Of a stretch of 64,000 nucleotides of DNA, positions 34,798 through 44,559 are shown piece by piece (within the stretch, counting starts at the first letter, position 1; every line of letters starts with the position of its first letter). The stretch spans positions 248,001 to 312,000 of the forward strand of contig JAURZL010000013.1 in the NCBI GenBank assembly GCA_030653365.1, read 5' to 3'. The stretch is from Anaerolineaceae bacterium (GTDB lineage Bacteria > Chloroflexota > Anaerolineae > Anaerolineales > Anaerolineaceae). A program made the position numbers and the translations under genes. Under the pieces are notes generated by a model. It was not told the DNA's origin. It saw nothing but the letters and a program-made list of their open reading frames with translations, and did no database searches.

Positions 34798-36686
34798 CAG
34801 GACTCCTTGTGAGGTTTAATCATAAAGATCGAATAAATGTCGAGATCAAAGGATAAATGGTCTGAATTTAATGAAAATTCTTGTTTCGGTCCAAATGGTG
34901 TTATGACATCAATTGTAGAACATTCCGGAATATATAACATTATTTTTTGACCATGATTTTGGTAATTGACCAGATGAATATTCATGTCTCCTTCTGAATT
35001 TTCCCATACATCAATTAACACCGGATGGTCAGCGGTGATATGTATTGTTTGATTGAGATCCAGATGGCTGAAAAGTTCATCCTGAAATTTTAGATCGGGT
35101 AATTTAAAATAAGGTGAGTGGGTTACCAATTTAGACATACCCATCCAATCCATTATTTTTCGCAAGGTTTTACTGCCGTGATAACCCCGGATAAGACCAT
35201 CAGCTGTGTTGGTCAAAATTGATTTTAGGATTGGTTTTTGATCAAAAAACGAACGTAAAAATAATGGACAGGAAATAAAGTTGCTTACATGGATGAATTT
35301 AACATTTTGTTGGTTTCGTTCGGGATTTATTAGTTCATCAAATACCAATACATGTGTCAGTCCTTGTAAGTTGTTTAGATCTGTCACCACTCTCCAGGGA
35401 ACCCCAGCTGCCAATAAAGATTGCTGACAGGCAAAAAAGACTGGTGCCAGTTGGAACCAATTCTGCCAGAGTGTGTCCCCTGGATGCAGAATTCCAATAG
35501 AGGCCACCCGCTTGATTTGGTGTTGATATACTGATTGGTGATCTTCGAGCCAATGATGAAATTCTCCAATTGCTAACTGTTGTTGAGAATATTCCGTAGC
35601 AGTTAACAAGGTCATTTTTGCACCATCATGATATTCAGTGCCTTTTGTTGTCATACTGCAACCAAGGGCTGCTGCTTCTGCCATGCCCGTTAATATCCTG
35701 CGGACTGGATAAACAGGATCAAAACCAATTCCAGCATCATAGGAGAGAACACTCAGGTGTTTTTGGCTTGGCAAATAGGGTTGGGTATTTCGTACGGTCA
35801 CGGCATTGTTAACCAGAAGGTTGGATTCTGCTTCCCACTTTGGCAAGGCAAAGTTTTCTATCATGGTCACATCTTGTATTTCTGCCAACGCCTGGAAATC
35901 GATTCCAAAAATAAGTTTTGTTGGTCGCATCACCGGATCATAATCGTTCGCGCTGATGACAATATCCGGTTTTAATGATCGGGCATGAAGGGCTAAATAA
36001 TGAACGACAGAAGTTGTTTTCTCGGCACGCCAGGATATGTAATCCTTCACTTCCTGTTTAGAGAGATCGGTATTGGCAGGAATTATTTTTCCAGTTTCCA
36101 GTTTATAAATTTGTTTACAGGATTCACAATAACAACCTGGTGCTCCCAACCAGGTTTTAAACAGAGGATTGGGTTGCTGACCAAACCAGAGGTTATCAAA
36201 GAAAATTCCATCAGCTCCGCGGTTAATCGCGTCGGTAATTCTTTCTGCAAGATAATTTATCCATTCCTTGTTTTGAAAGCAAGTCATAAATCTGCCTGAA
36301 TAATAATAAATTTTTTTCCCTTTTGGCGTGATGGCATACCAATTCTTTTTTTGAAAACTGCCAGAAAAGACACAATTGGAGGATTGAATATAGGCGAAAA
36401 CTTTTCCACCTTGTTGATGATATTGATTGACCGCCTGTTCGAAGGAAACCCAATCTTCTTCTTCAATTTCTGGTGGAAACCCCCAACTATATGTCAGGTG
36501 GATCCAATTCTGGTAGAGTTTATTCACAACCAGATCAGCACCTCCTTGTTTGTGTGCTGATAAATGGACGGCTTCATCTACGTCAACCTGCATGAATTTC
36601 AGTTTGTTCATGCGAATCGTTCCAGGTCCAGCCCAAAGATAGATGGGACGATAATTTCCAATTCGAAATTCAGTTTGGTTGTACAT
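34797..36686 (-). CDS. Putative TIM-barrel glycoside hydrolase (629 aa)
   Basis: An unclassified protein that looks like a glycoside hydrolase of the GH42/GH-A-like type: an N-terminal barrel with WIHLTYSWGFPPEIEEEDW, RGADGIFFDNLWFG near residue 160 and ISANDYDP, a central segment with a GATase-like middle domain (GILHPGDTLWQNWF, LAAGVPWRVV), and a beta-rich C-terminus ending HLVNYQNHGQKIMLYIPE. This order recalls hypothetical glycosyl hydrolase family 6 and beta-galactosidase trimerisation domains. No signal peptide is seen, so it acts on imported sugars. Good ribosome site (GGAG) before the ATG. Catalytic residues cannot be named with confidence. Confidence 0.65.
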   Translation of the reverse strand: MYNQTEFRIGNYRPIYLWAGPGTIRMNKLKFMQVDVDEAVHLSAHKQGGADLVVNKLYQNWIHLTYSWGFPPEIEEEDWVSFEQAVNQYHQQGGKVFAYIQSSNCVFSGSFQKKNWYAITPKGKKIYYYSGRFMTCFQNKEWINYLAERITDAINRGADGIFFDNLWFGQQPNPLFKTWLGAPGCYCESCKQIYKLETGKIIPANTDLSKQEVKDYISWRAEKTTSVVHYLALHARSLKPDIVISANDYDPVMRPTKLIFGIDFQALAEIQDVTMIENFALPKWEAESNLLVNNAVTVRNTQPYLPSQKHLSVLSYDAGIGFDPVYPVRRILTGMAEAAALGCSMTTKGTEYHDGAKMTLLTATEYSQQQLAIGEFHHWLEDHQSVYQHQIKRVASIGILHPGDTLWQNWFQLAPVFFACQQSLLAAGVPWRVVTDLNNLQGLTHVLVFDELINPERNQQNVKFIHVSNFISCPLFLRSFFDQKPILKSILTNTADGLIRGYHGSKTLRKIMDWMGMSKLVTHSPYFKLPDLKFQDELFSHLDLNQTIHITADHPVLIDVWENSEGDMNIHLVNYQNHGQKIMLYIPECSTIDVITPFGPKQEFSLNSDHLSFDLDIYSIFMIKPHKES

Positions 36687-36740
36687 CTGGCTCCTGACAA
36701 TGAGTATTATTAGAAAAGAATTATTTATGGGATGACTTTT

Positions 36741-37877
36741 TTAATTGTTTGATAAGTGTTTTTGTATCGCCAGAATTTTTTCTGTTGATTTCAATCCATG
36801 ACCTGTAAAAACGGAAAACCAATGATCTATTTTCGGATGAGCGTGAATAATTTCAGGAATTGCTGCGATCGTCGCTGCAGCCGTAGGTTCGATGTAAAAG
36901 CCCTTTCGATGCATGTCGAGCATAGCAAATTGAATTTGGTCATCATCTACAATAAAAAAATCTCCATTGGTGAATCGAACTGCCTGTAAAATTTGTTCTC
37001 CCCGGACAGGTTCAGCAATCGCTATTCCTTCCGCCACTGTGGGCAGCCATTTTCCTTCGGGTAGTGTTGACACAGAATGCTTGTGCGCTGCATAGAGTGG
37101 GGCACAATTCTTGCTTTGAACAGCAAAAATGCGGGGAAGAGTAGAAATTAATCCAGCTTTCATGAGATCATTAAACCCTATCCAGACCCCAAGGATCAAT
37201 GTTCCATTTCCTGCTGGCAATATGATTGCTTCTGGTGCTATCCAATTGTTCTGCTCCCATATTTCATAGGCAAAAGTCTTGGTACCCTGGAAGAAGAATG
37301 GATTCCAGGAATGGCTGGCGTAATAGGTGGTTTTTGCCGCATTGAGGACAGCATGGGCTGTGTCTTCCCGGCTACCAGGAATCAGGTAAAGGTTGGCACC
37401 GTATTGTGTGATTTGTGCCAGCTTTGCAGGAGAAGTGTTTGAAGGAACATAGATATCGCAATTAATATTTGCTCGAGCGCAATACGCTGCGATTGCGCAG
37501 CCTGCATTCCCGGAGGAATCCTCAACGACATGAGTTACACCAATTTCTTTGGCGAACGAAATTAATACGGACGCTCCGCGATCCTTATAGGACCCGGTTT
37601 GAAATAGATGGTCTTGCTTTATCATCACCGATTTTCCTTCAAATTCTATCGGGATAATCGGCGTGAATCCTTCTGAAAAGGAGATGATATTGTTGTCTTG
37701 TTGAATTGGTAAAGCTTCTTTGTATCGCCACATGGATGGTGGACGTTTTTGGATCAAATCGATGGAAAAATGGGTGTCCATTTCAATATCCAATAAACCA
37801 CCACATGAACATCGCCAGAGACCATCGCTTGCAGAATAAATTTGATTACATTCAGAACAAATCAATTGTATTTCCAT
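36741..37877 (-). CDS. Threonine synthase-like PLP-dependent enzyme in the mannosidase operon
   Basis: A 378-residue fold-type II PLP enzyme. The N-terminus has a zinc-ribbon-like CSECNQIY ... WRCSCGGLLD, as in many threonine synthases; the PLP Lys lies in TGSYKDRGA (Lys98), SSGNAG and the phosphate loop PAGNGTLILG follow. The ATG at 37877 is chosen because AAAGGAG lies eight bases upstream, ahead of the GTG at 37886. It sits between the alpha-mannosidase and glycoside hydrolase genes on one strand, five bases after the mannosidase stop, so it may act on an amino-acid-linked substrate rather than homoserine phosphate. No hom or thrB gene is nearby. Confidence 0.85.
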   Translation of the reverse strand: MEIQLICSECNQIYSASDGLWRCSCGGLLDIEMDTHFSIDLIQKRPPSMWRYKEALPIQQDNNIISFSEGFTPIIPIEFEGKSVMIKQDHLFQTGSYKDRGASVLISFAKEIGVTHVVEDSSGNAGCAIAAYCARANINCDIYVPSNTSPAKLAQITQYGANLYLIPGSREDTAHAVLNAAKTTYYASHSWNPFFFQGTKTFAYEIWEQNNWIAPEAIILPAGNGTLILGVWIGFNDLMKAGLISTLPRIFAVQSKNCAPLYAAHKHSVSTLPEGKWLPTVAEGIAIAEPVRGEQILQAVRFTNGDFFIVDDDQIQFAMLDMHRKGFYIEPTAAATIAAIPEIIHAHPKIDHWFSVFTGHGLKSTEKILAIQKHLSNN

Positions 37878-37882
37878 CAAGC

Positions 37883-40800
37883 TCACTCCTTTCCTTTAAT
37901 ATGAATTCTGATAGTTTTGATCTCGTAGGGTTTGATTTCCATTAGAATGTGATGATTTGATACAAGGCATTGTTGTTGATTCTCTTCCAACAGGTTCGTT
38001 TCCCAGGCTGAAAGGATGGGGGCAAAGGATTTTATAAGAACCTGACCTCTTTTTCTTTGACTTTCGTATAAACGAATGATGAATCCAGTCCCATCTTCTG
38101 CCTTTTTAATGGTTTCAATGACCACATTCATGCAGTTGGTTGAAAAGAATGGCAAAGCAAGATTACTATCTTTTTCTGAAGATTGATTTTCGGTGGTTGT
38201 GCTGAATTGATCAAAAACGATGATGGGATTATTCAAAGCATATGCCGACGCCTGCGTGCGTTCGTCCCAATTACCCGTGTGGGGAAATAGAGAATACTTG
38301 AATTGATGAACCCCCAAATCCGCATTGGGATCCGGTAAGGTTGGACCACGTAATAATGACAATCGCATCACATTTTCATGAATATCATGCCCATATTTAC
38401 AGTCATTCATCAAGCTGACACCATAATTTCCTTCACTCAAATCAACCCATTTGTGTGCACAAGTTTCAAATCTTGCCCAATCCCAGCTGGTATTGCGATG
38501 TGTGGAGCGTTGCACATTTCCCCATTGGATATCATAGGTGGCGATTGGGGAAAGAATATTCACCGGGAATGCGACTTTGAGTAATTTGAAACGTTCCTGC
38601 CAGTCAATGGATGTGTCAAAATCGATCTGTTTGCTATTGGATGAAATTGAAATTGTTTGCGTGTAGTAAGAATTGGCGATTTTTCGCGTCAATTCTAAGG
38701 TCTGACGCAAAGGTCCCTTCTCAACCCAATTTAATGAATCAACCTGTTGAGCATGCTCAATTTTGTCATCATAAAAGATATCGATATCCCAGGCATCATA
38801 GGTGAGAGGGCGGTCTTCAAAGAGTTGGAACTGATTGGCAATTGAATGAGATGGTAATAGTTCCCGTTTTTCTTCTTTATCAAAAATACTGACCAGATCA
38901 CCACTACCGTTGAATTTGAGTTTGATCAGAACATTTTCCATCTCAAAGCCACCTTCTTCCGCAGTAGCTGTTTCATTACCTATTGTTTCTTCTGATTGAA
39001 TTTGATGATATTTTATAGGGGTGATGCTATAAGGAGGTAAGATGCCTGGTTGTATCCACATTCCAGCATTCGTTTTTTGAGTGGGAAGTTGATTACCATC
39101 TCTGAAAAAGGTTCCTGTCTGTAAATCCTTAACGAACACCAATTCATTTCTGGGAAACGACGTAGGATTTACAAGCAGGATATCACCCGAATAGTATTTG
39201 GCAAGAACCAAAAAGGCTTCCTTTTGAACGGATTGGAGAGCTTTCTCCAAAGAATCATATGCAACCATTGCTTCTTGATAGACTTCCCCGATACTTGATC
39301 CTGGCAAGATGTCATGGAATTGATGCAAACAAATGGTTCGCCAGGCAGCATTTATTTCTTCTGTTGGATATTGATAATTTTTATCCAGGGAGCTTGCCAA
39401 ACATGCAAGAAATTCCACATCATGAATGAGAAACTCGTTTTTGCGGTTTCTCTTTTTCATTTGGGCTTGGGATGTATACGTTCCGCGATGGTATTCAAGA
39501 TAAAGTTCACCATTCCAGACAGGAAGCATTTTGGAAGTTTGAACTGACTCAATACTTTCAAAGAATTCTTTCACACCTGAATGTTGCACTCTGGGTAATG
39601 CTGGAAAATCATGCATAATTTCCAGGTTTTCCATCATCTCAAGCGTAGGTCCTCCGCCGCCATCCCCAAAGCCATATGCCATTAACAAATCCTGGTGGAG
39701 TTCTTTTTGTTGGAAATTGTTCCATGTACCAAGTGCTTCCTGCGGATTTGCCATGGAATTGTAGGTACTTGCATAAGCACTACCCAGTTCTTTAACCGTA
39801 CTGAAATGGGTGAGGATTTGAGTTCCATCAATGCCCTGCCAAAGAAAAGTATCGTAGGGTAAACGATTATATTGGTTCCATCCGATTTTAATTGTCATGA
39901 AGTATTTCAACCCTGCCTGCTTGATCAATTGAGGAAGAGCCCAGGCGTAACCAAAAACATCCGGTAACCATAAAACCGGTGCTTCGGTGTTCTCTCCAAA
40001 TTTTTCCCTGAAGTAAGATCTCCCCAGCAGGAATTGGCGCGCCAATGACTCAGAACCGGAGAGATTGCAATCCGCTTCAACCCACATACCGCCCATAGGT
40101 TCCCAGCGACCTTGAGAAACTAGCTTTTTTATTTGATTGAATAATTGAGGTTGGTCTTCCTCGATAAATTGATATAACTGAGGTTGACTTTGACTGAAAT
40201 GATAATGAGGGAATTGTTCCATATATCGGATGACATTCTGAAAGGTGCGTTCTGCTTTGCGTCGGGTTTGCCCGAGGGTCCACAACCAGGCTACATCGAT
40301 ATGTGCATGTCCTGTTGCATGAATTCTTACATCCATCGGAACACCTGATTTTTGAATTCCAGCAGTTAAGATTTCATATGCAGGAACCACACTTTCATAA
40401 AAATTTATTCCTAATGGGTGAGTTGTATCCAACCGAATAAAAGCTTCGTTGATTACATTCAACAAATCGCTTTTCACAGGATTGTCATCCGCGATATTTT
40501 CAATTGTGGACAATGTAATTCTTGTGAGAGCACAGAAATCCCGGGTTGCCGAATGAATTTGCACCAATTGTGGTACACCCATTTGTAATTTAATTCCTGG
40601 ATCACCTGACGCTGTATATCCTAAACCAGTCCAACCATGTAACATGAGGGTATGATCGCGATCATCATGCCACTCTGGTTTCATTTGAATTTCCTTGTGA
40701 TGGCGATCACAGGCAGCGTAAGGAATTCCATCTACATATGCCAGGGCTTCGGGATGACTGAAATCCCCCTCGATTCCTCCTAGCGGCAAATAGATCCCAG

Positions 40801-41062
40801 TCGATTGTTTTGGATCCCAACCTTTTGGAATTCTGAAGGTTGTATGAAGTTGAAAATTGGTCTGCCAATTTCCCCAATTAGAATTTTCGTGAATGATTGT
40901 CCAGGTGGATAAGTCAGGATTAAGATCAGGTTTCGAAGTTGGGCCGGATAATTCCTGGTAATAAAAAGGAGGAAGGGGAGATTTATTGCTATAAGCCAAT
41001 GGCGTGATCAGGGCTAGTCGTGCTTTGAGTTTTTCCAATGTCCAGCGTTGCTGATGATACAT
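37883..41062 (-). CDS. Alpha-mannosidase, glycoside hydrolase family 38
   Basis: A 1059-residue GH38 enzyme, first gene of its operon. An N-terminal beta domain of about 245 residues precedes the catalytic domain, with the zinc-binding GHAHIDVAWLW (His254, Asp256), the nucleophile in LWLPDVFGYAWALPQ (Asp368), EADCNLSGSESLARQ, the central three-helix region, and long C-terminal beta domains. No signal peptide, so it hydrolyses alpha-mannosides in the cytoplasm. Length matches bacterial and lysosomal-type GH38. AAGAGG precedes the ATG. The genes downstream (PLP enzyme, glycoside hydrolase, MFS importer) suggest a pathway for uptake and breakdown of a mannose-containing compound. Confidence 0.95.
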   Translation of the reverse strand: MYHQQRWTLEKLKARLALITPLAYSNKSPLPPFYYQELSGPTSKPDLNPDLSTWTIIHENSNWGNWQTNFQLHTTFRIPKGWDPKQSTGIYLPLGGIEGDFSHPEALAYVDGIPYAACDRHHKEIQMKPEWHDDRDHTLMLHGWTGLGYTASGDPGIKLQMGVPQLVQIHSATRDFCALTRITLSTIENIADDNPVKSDLLNVINEAFIRLDTTHPLGINFYESVVPAYEILTAGIQKSGVPMDVRIHATGHAHIDVAWLWTLGQTRRKAERTFQNVIRYMEQFPHYHFSQSQPQLYQFIEEDQPQLFNQIKKLVSQGRWEPMGGMWVEADCNLSGSESLARQFLLGRSYFREKFGENTEAPVLWLPDVFGYAWALPQLIKQAGLKYFMTIKIGWNQYNRLPYDTFLWQGIDGTQILTHFSTVKELGSAYASTYNSMANPQEALGTWNNFQQKELHQDLLMAYGFGDGGGGPTLEMMENLEIMHDFPALPRVQHSGVKEFFESIESVQTSKMLPVWNGELYLEYHRGTYTSQAQMKKRNRKNEFLIHDVEFLACLASSLDKNYQYPTEEINAAWRTICLHQFHDILPGSSIGEVYQEAMVAYDSLEKALQSVQKEAFLVLAKYYSGDILLVNPTSFPRNELVFVKDLQTGTFFRDGNQLPTQKTNAGMWIQPGILPPYSITPIKYHQIQSEETIGNETATAEEGGFEMENVLIKLKFNGSGDLVSIFDKEEKRELLPSHSIANQFQLFEDRPLTYDAWDIDIFYDDKIEHAQQVDSLNWVEKGPLRQTLELTRKIANSYYTQTISISSNSKQIDFDTSIDWQERFKLLKVAFPVNILSPIATYDIQWGNVQRSTHRNTSWDWARFETCAHKWVDLSEGNYGVSLMNDCKYGHDIHENVMRLSLLRGPTLPDPNADLGVHQFKYSLFPHTGNWDERTQASAYALNNPIIVFDQFSTTTENQSSEKDSNLALPFFSTNCMNVVIETIKKAEDGTGFIIRLYESQRKRGQVLIKSFAPILSAWETNLLEENQQQCLVSNHHILMEIKPYEIKTIRIHIKGKE

Positions 41063-41358
41063 TCAATACCTCTTTTGATTTATGTAATTTCGTTTTCAAT
41101 TAAAATTGTTTATGATAATTTTTGGATCCAAACTAGTAATTCCAGGATAATTGAATCAATCCTTCTATTATATAAGACCTTTAGTATATGTTAAATGAAT
41201 AATTATCATTGAGAATCCTGCATAATACTGGAAAATTGTGCGTAAACTTCTGATTAGTATTTGTTTTATTATCAGAACCTATTATAATAATAAGTGTTAA
41301 AATAATTGCAAATCAAATCTTACTATATCGAATAATTACAATAATAAGGAGGCTGTAA
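41063..41358. other. Divergent intergenic region between alpha-mannosidase and the ECF S component
   Basis: This 296-base spacer is very AT-rich and holds no ORF. I looked for a thiamine, cobalamin or other riboswitch ahead of the ECF gene and saw no recognisable conserved core. Several TATAAT-like strings (for example near 41285) could be -10 boxes but none stands out. Confidence 0.4.
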
Positions 41359-41916
41359 ATGCCACAGGATCGAACGAGAAAATTAGTAATTACCGGAGTC
41401 ATGGGTGCCATTACTATTCTTTTAGGAGTTACCCATTGGGGGTTTATTCCCTGGTTTGGCGGGATTTCATTAACGATCATGCATGTTCCAGTAATTATTG
41501 CTGCCATTCTCGAAGGGCCAATTGTTGGATTGGGTGTTGGATTGATTTTTGGAATTTTCAGCATGATCCAGGCAGCTGTTGCTCCTTCATCCCCTGCGGA
41601 TGTATGGTTTACCAATCCCCTTCTTGCAGTTTTACCACGACTCTTCATTGGTCCCGTGGCATACTTTGTTTGGAAATTGCTTGAACGCATTCCGGTTGTG
41701 GGGTTGATTGTCGCTGGAGTTGCTGGCAGCCTTACTAACACCATCTTGGTATTAGGTGTAATTGGATTGATGGGCTTACTTCCCTGGGCAGTTCTGGGTG
41801 GGATTGTCATTTCTAATGGACTGATAGAAGCTGGTGTATCTGCTTTTATTGTTGTTGTGGTGGTGGCTGCATGGCGCAGAATTAGGGTAGGAAAACGACA
41901 GGGATCTGATTTATAG
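41359..41916 (+). CDS. ECF transporter substrate-binding (S) component
   Basis: A 185-residue integral membrane protein with about six helices. It has the S-component layout: a short basic start (RTRKLVITGVMGAITILLG), GGISLTIMHVPVIIAAILEGP, GLGVGLIFGIFSMIQA, VWFTNPLLAVLPRLFIGP and a C-terminal basic tail. S components bind a vitamin or similar micronutrient and dock on EcfT and the EcfA ATPases. Specificity is not evident; no vitamin-pathway gene or riboswitch is adjacent. AAGGAGG precedes the ATG. Its stop overlaps the convergent ecfT gene by six bases, which supports a functional pairing with that energising module. Confidence 0.88.
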   Translation: MPQDRTRKLVITGVMGAITILLGVTHWGFIPWFGGISLTIMHVPVIIAAILEGPIVGLGVGLIFGIFSMIQAAVAPSSPADVWFTNPLLAVLPRLFIGPVAYFVWKLLERIPVVGLIVAGVAGSLTNTILVLGVIGLMGLLPWAVLGGIVISNGLIEAGVSAFIVVVVVAAWRRIRVGKRQGSDL

Positions 41917-42732
41917 AATTATGATCATAACAGAAATGATTAAGGCGGCAGCCAACAGGAAGCCGTCTTGTTTTTTAAAGGAAAGTTCTCTATAGGCACT
42001 GCGGTGGAGATGGTTCCCATATCCTCTGGCATCCATCGCCAATGCCATAGTCTCTGCTTTTTGTAAACTGGTGAGAAACATAGGAACAATCACAGGGATA
42101 ATCAATTGAATTCTCTGTTTCAGATTTAATTTTTTAACACCCCAGGATGCACCGCGGGCTGCCTGTGCTTTGGCGATTTGTTCGGTTGCCTGCCCTAACA
42201 TCGGTAAAAATCGTAAAGTAATCTGGATTACCATGATGAAATCTTCACTGGGGATTTTTAGCCAATTCAAAGGTCTTAACAACGATTGCAAACCATATAT
42301 GAGATCACTGGTGGATAATGTGAAGCTTGCCAGGCTGATGGTCAATATCAGACTGATAAACCTTAATATAATGGTTCCTGCAGCCAGTAATCCCTGCATG
42401 GTGATCGTAAATGACCAGATCGAGAATATTAATGGATTCTCTGCACCCGGGCTAAAGCGGAACAACTGGAAAAAGGCTATGAAAATTAGAAATGGTAAAG
42501 GGGTCTTGATGCCATTGAGAGCACTTTTGAAGGGAACAAAGGCGATTCGGAAAATTATAAAAACGATGATTAGCCCTGCTAACACCATATAGCTGTTACG
42601 AGCTAAGGTAATTGCCATCATCAGGAAGAAAAATAGCAAAATTTTTGCTCTTGGATCACGTTGATGAAACCATGAATTGGTCGGCAAATACTGCCCAAAG
42701 GAGAGATTCTGGGTGAATTCAAAATTAGACAT
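41911..42732 (-). CDS. ecfT: ECF transporter transmembrane component EcfT
   Basis: A 273-residue protein with five to six helices and the two coupling motifs that contact the ATPases: AQAARGASW and AMDARGYGN. The start overlaps the end of the fused ATPase gene by eight bases. With the ATPase and the convergent S component it makes up an energy-coupling-factor importer for a micronutrient. Confidence 0.94.
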   Translation of the reverse strand: MSNFEFTQNLSFGQYLPTNSWFHQRDPRAKILLFFFLMMAITLARNSYMVLAGLIIVFIIFRIAFVPFKSALNGIKTPLPFLIFIAFFQLFRFSPGAENPLIFSIWSFTITMQGLLAAGTIILRFISLILTISLASFTLSTSDLIYGLQSLLRPLNWLKIPSEDFIMVIQITLRFLPMLGQATEQIAKAQAARGASWGVKKLNLKQRIQLIIPVIVPMFLTSLQKAETMALAMDARGYGNHLHRSAYRELSFKKQDGFLLAAALIISVMIIIL

Positions 42733-44464
42733 TTTTCGTACCTAATGTTTCAAAAGCAGCGACTAATTGTTGTCCAATGATGATATTTTCCGGCACCATC
42801 CAGCCTTTTTCGCGCAAAATGAATCCCATTTGGGCAGCAATCGGAGCGATCATCTGGTATTGATGAAGGAATGGGTGATCGGATAGGATCTTATCTGTTT
42901 CCTGATTAACGACAACCGTTCCTTGTGAAAGTAAAGTCACATGGTCCGTCAATAAAGCCAGGTCTTCCAATTGATGCGATGAGACCACCAGAGTCCTGCC
43001 TTCGTTGTGCACTCTGACCATTTGCGCAAGAATCTCACGCCGGGCGATTGGATCCAGTCCTGCAGTCGGCTCATCAAGTAATAATAATGTTGGGTTCAGT
43101 ACCAATGTTGAGGCAAGAGCTACTTTTCTCTTTTCTCCACCTGATAAGGCGAAGGTTAAACGATCTTTGAATAATTCAAAATCAAGACCTACCTGAGTCA
43201 TTGCAGTTTTGACTCTCTCTCTTAATTCTCCTCCAGTAATTCCCAAAATCTTTAAACCATACGCGATTTCATCACCAACGTATTGTTCAAAAAGCTGATA
43301 ATTTGGGTTCTGGAACACCATCCCGGTATATCTTCTCAGCGCAAGAAGGTCGGTTTCGTGGTTAACCTCAAAAGGTCCAACAGTAAGATTTCCGGTTTGT
43401 GGGAGATAAAGACCATTTAGGTGTTGTAATAATGTTGATTTACCTGATCCGGTTGCACCAATCAAGCCGTGCACACTGCCCTGACGAATCGAAAAGCTGA
43501 TATCTTCCAGCGCTTGATGGGCTAATGGTGTATTTTGAAGATAGGTAAAAGATATGTTTTCGGCTTTGACCAAATCGGGCTGATTATTTCTGAAGAAATG
43601 ATGGTCATCCAATGGATTGAATAATTGGGGGGTAGATCTTGACTCAATTTGTTTTCTGAATTGATCGATATTCAACGGATTCTTGATGGTGGGGATCCAT
43701 GGTTTGAGTTGTTCGGCGAACCAGAGCACCCTGGGCTTATCCAGATTCATTGATTTCACCAGTTTTTCATTTGTAAATAATTCATCAGGCGAACCATCAA
43801 ATTTTAATGTGCCTTCGGAAAGTCCCAGAATTCGATCAGCGAGACTGGCTTCTTCCATGAAATGGGTAATCATGATCACTGTAATGCCGGATTCCTTGAG
43901 CGTTTCAATATTACGCAAGACATCTTCTCGTCCAAATGGATCCAACATTGCAGTGGCTTCATCGAATATGACGCAAGCAGGTTGCATAGCTAAGATCCCA
44001 GCCAATGCGACCCGTTGCATTTGACCTGCAGAAAGATGCTGGGGAGAACGGGTACGCTGTTCCCACATTCCAACCTGTTCGAGTGATTCTTTCACCCGTT
44101 GCTGGATTTCTCTTGTTGGCAGTCCTAAATTTTCGGGTCCAAAGGCAACATCTTCTTCTATCGACGTGGCGATCATTTGCTCTTGTGGGGATTGAAAAAC
44201 CATCCCGACCCTTTGGTGAATTCTCAGGTGATTTGCGCGGTCATGTGTATCTAGACCGATGACTTTTATTGTTCCAGAATCCGGAACGAGTAGTGCATTA
44301 AGATGGCGTGCTAATGTAGTTTTCCCCGAACCATTGGCACCAACGATGGCGATATGTTCACCCTCATTAATTTGAAAACTAATCTCATGGAGCGCTGGAT
44401 GTGGTGGTCCACCTGGAACGGGATGAGAGTAAGAAACTCGATTAACTTCGATTAATAATGCCAT
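42725..44464 (-). CDS. ecfA: Fused ECF transporter ATPase (EcfA1-EcfA2 in one chain)
   Basis: A 579-residue protein with two complete ABC ATPase domains. The first has GANGSGKTT (42-50), LSAGQMQR and CVIFDEAT; the second GATGSGKST (336-344), LSGGEKRK and LLLLDEPTAGLDP. A linker of roughly 60 residues joins them. In most ECF transporters these are two separate proteins; the fusion guarantees a 1:1 ratio. The N-terminal Walker B ends in Glu-Ala-Thr where Glu-Pro-Thr is usual. It is co-transcribed with ecfT through an eight-base overlap. Confidence 0.93.
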   Translation of the reverse strand: MALLIEVNRVSYSHPVPGGPPHPALHEISFQINEGEHIAIVGANGSGKTTLARHLNALLVPDSGTIKVIGLDTHDRANHLRIHQRVGMVFQSPQEQMIATSIEEDVAFGPENLGLPTREIQQRVKESLEQVGMWEQRTRSPQHLSAGQMQRVALAGILAMQPACVIFDEATAMLDPFGREDVLRNIETLKESGITVIMITHFMEEASLADRILGLSEGTLKFDGSPDELFTNEKLVKSMNLDKPRVLWFAEQLKPWIPTIKNPLNIDQFRKQIESRSTPQLFNPLDDHHFFRNNQPDLVKAENISFTYLQNTPLAHQALEDISFSIRQGSVHGLIGATGSGKSTLLQHLNGLYLPQTGNLTVGPFEVNHETDLLALRRYTGMVFQNPNYQLFEQYVGDEIAYGLKILGITGGELRERVKTAMTQVGLDFELFKDRLTFALSGGEKRKVALASTLVLNPTLLLLDEPTAGLDPIARREILAQMVRVHNEGRTLVVSSHQLEDLALLTDHVTLLSQGTVVVNQETDKILSDHPFLHQYQMIAPIAAQMGFILREKGWMVPENIIIGQQLVAAFETLGTKNV

Positions 44465-44559
44465 GCCCGGTTTTTTTAACCAACAACCCTTTGATCTTTT
44501 CCGAAAAACTGATTCTTTTTAAAGCTTCTATTATTCGGGCTATTGTATCATAATCCCGG

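Noticed and set aside
41313..41810. A 165-codon minus-strand frame across the ECF S component
   Set aside because: Composition (Pro/Thr/Asn/Ile) is the antisense of a hydrophobic protein; no support as a gene.
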